NCBI GenBank assembly: GCA_016800925.1
Contig: JABCPU010000016.1
Span: forward strand, 62,001 to 126,000
Direction of reading: 5' to 3'
Origin: Suillus spraguei
Lineage: Eukaryota; Basidiomycota; Agaricomycetes; Boletales; Suillaceae
Length of the DNA stretch: 64,000 bases
In this document: positions 56,667-64,000 of the stretch, piece by piece
Position numbering within the stretch: the first letter of the stretch is position 1
How the letters are laid out: the number at the start of each line of letters is the position of its first letter
Program-made: the position numbers and the translations under genes
The notes under the pieces: generated by a model
What the model saw: the letters and a program-made list of their open reading frames with translations, nothing else
The model's database searches: none
What the model was told of the DNA's origin: nothing

Positions 56667-59350
56667 GACACGGAGTGATATCAATTAGTGAGACTTTCTG
56701 GTAGCTCAGCACAAGGCCAGCAGAGTAAAATAGTCTTGCGTTCACACTGAGTAGTGTTAGTATCAGTAACGTTGACCTAGGTGATCGTATTCTGAACCCA
56801 TCATCATACACAGGGTCAGCAAGGCGGTCTCGGAGTTCAGAAATATATGAACGAACATTGACGCGATAAATCCGGGAAAATTCATAAAAGAACCGTCCTT
56901 TGTCGTCGCCAGCGTCACCTTCCTCGAAATCAAGGCCAGTCCTACCTCGGTCAACGGTCGTGCCTTACACCTAAGACAGCCTCAAAACTCGGAGAGCACA
57001 CTACATGGGGCACGGCTTAAAGCTTTGCTTCAAACTTTCCATTGACAACTGTGAGAAACAATTTCTATTTATATATTTTATTGTGTTTCGCCTTTCACCC
57101 CAAGTTGACTAGGACTACTAGTCCTAGGAGTCGCCCTGCTCGACGCCAACAACGGTATATATACCGGGCTTCACAATAGTCGTAGTATCCCTAATAATAA
57201 CATTTTGGCGATAATTTCTCCCCCCATTCTTGAAGACCCTTAAGAGCGGGCCCCACTTGTGCTCGCCGACTTCAACATGAACTGCGGCACACCAACAATA
57301 ATGTATCCAGGCCAAATACAGACGCAGGTTATCCCATGCCCGTGTATCAGGACCGACCGGCAACTATTGTTTGTAAGTACTCGAGTATTTGTTTAATTGA
57401 AACTGACTGGGAAACGGTTGAACGGGACAGCACACGCCTACAATTTAATTGGCATGATGTCACAAGACAACAATTAACTGGCGATGTCAGCGCACCAGTA
57501 AAAGAACTTCGTTCAGAGGCAAAAGTTAAACATTGCAGCCGCGATTCATCGTACCATTTCTGCTGATTTGTGACCAACGAGAACGACCAGTATGGCTCCC
57601 AGAACAATCCCACGTCCACCGTGACAGTCAGTCGTGTGCCTCTGTCGCGTACACTCACACTCACATGGCGAAGGAACTACATGCAGAAGTAAGATAGGTT
57701 AATGTTACTTCTATGCAATGCTCTCCTTCCTCCGCCGCAGCCGCCGCCGCATCGCCATCCCCTAACATCAGGGTCATCCTCGTCCCTAACCAGCCGCTCA
57801 CATGGATCATTTGACTGCTGTTCTAGAAAGGGAGGCGGCCGGTCTTCCGTGGGCTAGACCGATGGTGTGGTTTTAATTTCTTTTGTACTGATGCTTTCAG
57901 GGGTACGCCCGGTCGGAACAGCGAAACCCACATTAACTTAACTCTGCTACGCCGGACCAAGAGTGCGCCTAAAGTACGATCTTAATCTTGGTTTAGTAGT
58001 CCGTTATATTCTTATCGATTGGATGCACAGATTTGCATATACAAGAAAATACTCATCAAGTTCCAAAAACACTTTACTCGGGCAGGCAAGTGCAGACAGT
58101 GCTGCGATGAAGGTCCAGCAAGTTATCTGGTGCGGTGCTCAAATTGGCAATCTTTCTTTTTCGAATCTGGATGCTATCTGTTGCTGGACCCGACGAACGG
58201 ACACTCGAGAATGCCGCAATTCTACTGCAAGACAATCTCCATCGCGGAACAGACTCAGAGTAGTGGAGGCAACTTGCAATTCTTCAGATGCGATTGTATA
58301 TTACTCCTAACAAGACAGTGATTTCCCATGGTCGTCTTTTAGATACGGGAGAATAGCCGTCCATTTGCAATCCTTGCTCCCGACACGATGGTAAGTATCT
58401 GCAACAACCTTGAGCTAGAAACATTTGACCAGTTTCAGGAGCACATACTTGAATCACAAACAAGCTGTACATCTCGACTTCTAGTGTGTGAATATCTTTA
58501 ATCACATTTCTCAAAGTGTTTTTGGCACTCGACATCGTTGTACAATCTGGAATGTTGGTGACTCCCCGTTGACGCTCAAGAACCACCAGAACCCTGATGT
58601 GTTTAGCAGGTGACCCAGTCCACGAACAAGTCACTCCATATAACCGGAAATGAAGTTGAAATATCGGCGGAAGTTGCTGTCTATCAATTCATTATCGACT
58701 TTCCATCGATAGGAACGATCGGAGGGTCGGCAGCCGTTCCATTGCAATCAACTCATCCAGAATTAAAATAAAAATAAAATAAAAATCTAAAATTCGTTCT
58801 TCAACGTCGTAGAAGTTAACTATGGACTCGGCTGATGTGCAATCATAGTTGGGTGCAGCATGTTCGTCTTTTCAGATCCAGCGAGTGGTGGAATATGCTT
58901 GCACACGGTAGCCTCGAGGCATGATAAAAATACATAACGGTGCCGACGGCTTGGATTGGTCCGAGTATGGTGTTTGAGTGAACTCCAGGACAATAGGGAG
59001 CGGAAGGGGGGGGACGTTTGGTTGATGAGGGGACCTGAATGTTTTTTTTTCTTCTGTAGATCTGCATTGTTCTTCATGGTGTGCAAATAAAGGGCAAACA
59101 GGGGGATGGTAGAATAGGCGCCCGAATTATTGTGAACGGTTTGGTTCCGTAGCTTGTTAGCGAAGGAGATCGCTTTCTGGAGACTTTGGGGGTGAACCGG
59201 TGACCGGTGACCATTGTTACTTGATTCTTAGCTTCATCCTTTTCTTCTTAAATTTGCTTTTTTTACCTTTTAGTTCACGATAAACTTGCGCGCTACAAGT
59301 TTTCATTTTGTACAACGAATCATCCACGATTTTTTTTTCACAGCAGCTCA
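56667..59350. other. Long divergent intergenic region
   Basis: Contains the 5' flank of the large Ser/Pro-rich gene (minus) and of the bHLH gene (plus). Minus-strand frames at 57124-57363 (ends IYTVVGVEQGDS) and 58284-58634 (SAKNTLRNVIKDIHTLEVEM) look slightly gene-like, but no domain or consistent exon chain was found. A stretch of AAAATAAAAATAAAATAAAA lies near 58765, and a GCCGCC-type CCG repeat near 57735. Confidence 0.4.
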
Positions 59351-60534
59351 ATGGATCAGCACCAGCACCAACACCAGCACCAACACCAGCAGCACATAAC
59401 CGATGATCACAACCAAAATCTCGGACATGCAAGTCCTTATGGATACTATCCAGCCGAGCAGGAATCATCTTACAGCCTCGCGTACAACCCCCACGCGATG
59501 CAGCACCAACAGTCTTTTCCTGTCGTGCAGCATCCTAACCCTCATCATCCTCGTGGGTACTTTTTCATCCTCGAGGCCAAAACTCACCTTAAACACATGT
59601 TGATCTGATAATGTGCTCATGTTCTTGATTCTTTGTAGGCCATCTATCTGCGCCAGACTTGCATCAAGGCCTTCAGTTCCATAATCTTAGCCTCATGCCC
59701 ACGCATCAAACGCATCAATATCCGCCACCCGTGTATACCTCATCGCCACAACATGTGTCAATGAATCTGCCTGCTGGCTCACCCCCTCCGCCCTCACCTC
59801 ACATGTACGATCCTTTGTCCCCACCCATTTCAGGATCTGACACATCAGCGGACGGCCTTTACCACCACCATTCGAGAAACAGCAGCGGGACGGGCTCCCC
59901 ATCGTCATCCCGTGGACCTAGTTTAGTTCATCGCCAATCTCTTCGTTACAACCCCACCCCTTCCCCTACTACTAGTTCTTCTGGGCGTCGTGGCCGTGCT
60001 CGTTCCTTAAACGACTCAGACGACGAAGACAACATGGGCGCTACATATGTAGAGAACTTGGCTCACACAAGAAAGGAGGCAACACGCAGACAGCGCATCG
60101 AGGCTGAGCAAAGGCGTAGAGACGAATTACGCGATGGCTATGCAAAATTGAAGGACGTCTTACCAGTTTCTAACCAGAAGAGTAGCAAGGTGTCGCTACT
60201 CGAGCGAGGTGAGGCGATCAATGATAATCTTCGCCACAGATGATTGACGTTGTGGCGTTTAGCTACCAATCACATCATCTTTCTGGACAAACAGACACAA
60301 GAGATGCAGGCTCGTCTTATGGTGCTGGAGCAGGAGGTACAACGCCTTCGTGCTGTCAACGAGAAAATCTCGCTTGGCACTAGCAACTCTCCCTCGCCAG
60401 GAAATATCCATGGCGTCGATGCCCGACCATTGTCGCCTCCTCCTGAGCCTGGGATGCAAAGTCATTCTCTTGCCCATGTTCAAGGTCAAGAGCCCCCGCG
60501 AGAGGATTCGCGTAGTCCTGCCTCGGATTACTGA
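59351..60534 (+). CDS. bHLH leucine-zipper transcription factor
   Basis: Three exons (59351-59552, 59639-60208, 60263-60534) give 347 residues. The N-terminus is a His/Gln repeat (MDQHQHQHQHQHQQH) from CACCAG-type microsatellite DNA, followed by a Pro/Ser-rich region. The basic region near residues 212-226 (EATRRQRIEAEQRRRDELR) has the E-box-binding pattern with Glu and Arg. Helix 1 is RDELRDGYAKLKDVLP, the loop VSNQKSSK, helix 2 VSLLERATNHIIFLD, running directly into a zipper (QMQARLMVLEQEVQRLRAVN style heptads). The 54-nt second intron splits helix 2. It probably binds CANNTG elements as a dimer in the nucleus, like fungal Ino4/Mlx-type factors; target genes are unknown. Residues after the zipper are Pro/Ser-rich. 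Confidence 0.85.
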
Positions 60535-63500
60535 GGTGCTGAGGCTCGCGCCATTATCAACGGACGCTACTGCCATCCATTTTCATAATTTTCCACATCT
60601 TGTTTCACTGCACATCATGTATTTCTTATTTGTGTTTTGCGGCTCAGCGGTGGGAGAAGTCGAGAGGTATCTAGCTTTGGACGAGGCAGGTCGAGGAGTA
60701 GGCGCTGGGGACGTGTTCAGCGCTATGCGCAGTCTTATCGTCAATCGCCTTCCTTCGACCTCGTACAACAACTTGATGTTGTAGGATCGATACGAATTCT
60801 CGCCCCTCTTGATCTGAGGAAGCACTTGATTACTCCAGTCGTGCTTCATCTCATTGATCATAGGTGTTTGAGACTGTGTCTCCACCTCACATCACCTCGT
60901 CAATGCTCTAGTCCCCAGCGGACTATCATTTCCTCAAAGCTCAATCCCCCCAATCGCCAAGTATTCGGGTCACTCGTCCCATCCTATCACTAACATGTAT
61001 TGCACTCTTCTTACGACTGCACCTAACCATCTATTCATCTATCACCCCCCATACGTAACGCGTCTACACACCTGCCCGCCATTGCATACCATAGGTGCGG
61101 CTTGCTACGACCGCAGGATACGAAATTTACCACGACTGAACGAACTCATTCTTGACGAATAATGCACGAACTTACTCGACGGGAACCGACGGAAAGGGCG
61201 CACCAAAATTGTATGACCCGCTCGTCGAAGCACTATTTGACCCAATGGTCAATTGTCTCTTCGGTTGATGTGAACGGATTAAATCTAGGCCTTTCTTGAT
61301 GAAAGTGCGGGTGCCCTCACTAGGAGAGGGCTGGAGCGAAAAGGTGCTTACCGAAGGAAGTTGTAGAACAGCCCCCGAAGATATGATCTATCATCTGTAG
61401 TCAGTACAGTAGTTTGTTCAACGCCTCGCGTTTTTCTGTTTTTCTATATCATTCTATCGTCCTCATTTTGCACGAGGGCTGGTCTAGACTTTGACCAAGG
61501 GCAAACCAAGACTTTGGCGTGCACGATCGACTGATCTGAGACTTGATCGCACCCAGATATTCGTCGGGATAACGGTAGCGGAGCGCCTTGTTCACGTCCC
61601 AAACAACCCTCGGATTTTTAACCTACTTAGTCATGGCTCCACGTCAAGGGACAACAAAATATCATGCGGCGAGAAACGAGCAAAATACCCTCTGACTTCG
61701 CGTAACTCTAGTAACACATGATTGGCTGCACAGGAAGAAGATCCCCGGAAGCCGGGGCTCTAACACCACTGTCAAATAGACTCTGGAGTCCTCGGATAAG
61801 GTATCGTCAGAAACGGGTACTTTGAGTTCATATTCTTAGTTTACAGGGGGTGTTCTTCTCCACTGATGCGGGTGATATAAACCATTTGCTGTATGACAGA
61901 GAGCGACTTGTGCTTCGCGATGCGTACTTGCCGGACGGTAAACAACGTTGCCACTACCAAAGATTCTATGAGGACTGGCCTCTCCCCATACAATGGAGCT
62001 GTCAAAGCACAGTCCTCGACGCCGAAACTCGAGGAGCTCCACCCGGTCCCGAATCGTGAAAACTATCGCCGATTGAGAGAAGCACTACGAAAACAGTATG
62101 TTGGCAGCTCCTTCCAGAATGGGGCTCTGATAAGTTTTCAGCGGAGATGAATCTGGATAGCGAGGAAGTTCTATCGGCAGTTCCATCGAGCGCAGAGAGA
62201 ACGGGTATTTATTTTTTCATAGACGTGAAAGGGTGACGCAAGACATCCTGATCAGTGTAAACCGATTCATAGTCGAGAGGAGTTGTCCATATCGACATGG
62301 AGATATGATCAGGATTCTTTGGGTATCATTCGAGTCATCTGCACACTGAACCCCATCACAAAAACCTGCACAGCGGACAATTTAGTGACTTGTGAAACTC
62401 GAGAATCTGGAATTGCTTCGACCAAATATTGCGAGCGCGCGTTCTATACAAAGTTCAGTAAAGTAGAGTTTCGAACACGCCGTTATGCCAGGGATTGGAT
62501 CGTGAGACCAAGTGCTTTTAACGAGATGCCGGATGCAAAGGGCCTCTAGTGACGACGGTTGAATAATATTGAGTCCGCATCACGTACCCATGCGCAGGGC
62601 GGATATCACCTTTCCTGCTAGGTTGATCAGGACAGATCTCCTCGTGTTTGTTGCTTGAAATCGGAAAGGCGATCTCTCGAGCTGAAACTGACGCGGGGGC
62701 ATTGCGGGGGCAAGGCAAGTTCTGTATCACGCTCGTGACAAGAAGGCGTCACTCGCTTACCGTCACACTTGCCCGCTTGAAGCTCACTGGTAGTTGTTTG
62801 TTCCAGCCGAATGCTCGACGCTCCACAGGTTTCCGTGAACCGCAATACACTAGCTCTTCTACCACTTCGCTGATTCGCTGCGAACACAGCTGGGAGCTGA
62901 TTTGCGGTTCTTGCTTGTGACTCGACACTCGAGACTGCGCTCAATCTGCGATATAGTAAACTACCGATCTAGGGGCCTTAGCTTCATACTATCGCCTTTG
63001 TTTGTTCATTGCTTCCAGAATGGAACGGAATCACAAGGCTTGATACGGCGCACGATAAGTTCTATTCATGAAAATAATCGCTTACTTTTCTGCGTGCACT
63101 AGAATCAATAATTTTAACCGTCGATCCTACATGGTCTTCGTTCACCCACAACGAGGCTCCTGATAGGCTGATGCTACAGTCTTATCGACTCATTTTGCAG
63201 GGCCTCGCAGCTGATGCGCTTTACTTACGGCGTCTCTATTTTCGCCACAATTTTGCTTCTTACTTTCATGATAAGCGGCGGGGTCTCTGTGGTACTAGTA
63301 CGCGGGCGAAGCTGTTTGTAGATCCCCGGGGAACGAAGGCTTCGCAATCCTCCGATCCGAGGAAAGTCTAGACATTGTGGTGCGATGCATGACCAGTTTT
63401 GCGCTTCTTTCTTGGCACATGTGGACATATTGAACTCTGCTTTGCTCTCTGTGAACTCATCCGGCCGTTTCTTGGTCTACCCGGAATACCCATGCAGTCC

Positions 63501-64000
63501 TGTGGCTGTGTTCCTGTGATTAGTTGAAAGGTTTCCCACTCGTCCGTTCCACCCGGTAGAGGTTTTTATGCAGGGCTTAGCCATCTACTGGGATATGAAT
63601 GCCGCGGCAACGAAATTGTTTTATCGCAATGGTCCGTCAGCGTACAACTGTGGTCGTGCCCTATAGGTCTGTGCGAGACAGTCGGACCTGACAAGCTGTG
63701 TGGTGACGCAGGCATCGCCTCTGGTGCGTGTTTTTGCTTAAAGTCTAATTACGTTCTCTCCCTAACGTCATCTGATGGCGATTGATCATTGTCCTCCATT
63801 CTCAAGTCACGCATCTATTCACTTGAAGACACTTGTACGTTAATGCTGAATTCGTGAGATCTGATGCGAGCCCACTGATTGGTGGGAGAGAGCACTGTTG
63901 TGATTAGACGTGGAATGTTCTTTGGACTATCCCAAAAAGAACGCGCGCGTAGACAAGATATTCAAATTGCACAGACACGGTACCAAACACGGACCCACGG
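60535..64000. other. Long stretch without recognisable genes
   Basis: Starts with the 3' flank of the bHLH gene. Plus-strand frames at 60637-60993, 61491-61721, 62283-62549 and 63171-63371, and minus-strand 62627-62944, were inspected without finding domains, conserved splice chains, RNA genes or clear repeats. It could hold diverged repeat DNA or a non-coding transcript. Confidence 0.45.

Noticed and set aside
57124..58634. Possible minus-strand gene between the Ser/Pro-rich gene and the bHLH gene
   Set aside because: Two frames looked coding-like, but no common splice chain, start or domain could be found.

Overview
The window looks like nuclear DNA of a mushroom-forming basidiomycete (Agaricomycetes). 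Genes are broken up by many short introns (mostly 45-60 nt, with some longer or weakly defined ones). Recognisable proteins read most like agaric homologues, and the accessory DNA contains degenerate TPR-CHAT and FAD-monooxygenase genes, MITEs and tRNA-derived repeats. All names come from reading motifs and hand-splicing; no database search was possible.

Layout. Conserved genes lie in three blocks. Block 1 (1.5-11.5 kb) has a Wss1-like WLM metalloprotease, an inverted-repeat element, a RAD5-type HIRAN/SNF2/RING helicase on the minus strand, and CCT7 (chaperonin eta) diverging from RAD5. Block 2 (36.1-39.3 kb) has mitochondrial ribosomal protein mS45 and a FAM86/Efm3-type methyltransferase sharing a 132-bp divergent promoter. 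Block 3 (47.0-60.5 kb) has a conserved-looking hypothetical protein, a mitochondrial 2-methylisocitrate lyase, a 1247-residue low-complexity protein with in-frame 72-bp repeats, and a bHLH-zipper regulator. One intron-containing tRNA-Ala(UGC) lies at 41.5 kb.

Accessory region (16-36 kb). The most unusual content is a tandemly amplified family of tiny genes. Each is three short exons encoding 81-95 residues, nearly all of it one double-stranded-RNA-binding-motif-like (dsRBM) fold. There are two subfamilies: A (two copies) and B (four full copies plus two broken ones). All full copies share exon 2 of exactly 126 nt and the same intron phases; five of six also share a 16-nt exon 1. A segment carrying A + B + an FAD-monooxygenase pseudogene was duplicated (17.9-22.4 kb and 23.0-28.2 kb), and B then spread further downstream. 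The duplications are punctuated by a 2.7-kb element with about 68-bp terminal inverted repeats that carries three tandem tRNA-Leu/Ser-like units, by a 132-bp palindromic MITE flanked by TA, and by another small inverted-repeat element. A partial CCT7 pseudogene at 16.2 kb and a decayed TPR-CHAT gene at 42.3-45.1 kb show the same duplicate-and-decay history.

How it fits together. The conserved genes are unrelated housekeeping functions (DNA-protein crosslink repair, post-replication repair, protein folding, mitochondrial translation, eEF2 modification, propionate detoxification, transcription). The dsRBM cluster has no obvious partner enzyme. Its repeated small RNA-binding-like proteins and progressive loss of the RNA-contacting lysines in subfamily B suggest RNA-interference modulation or protein-protein dimerisation, but this is inference.
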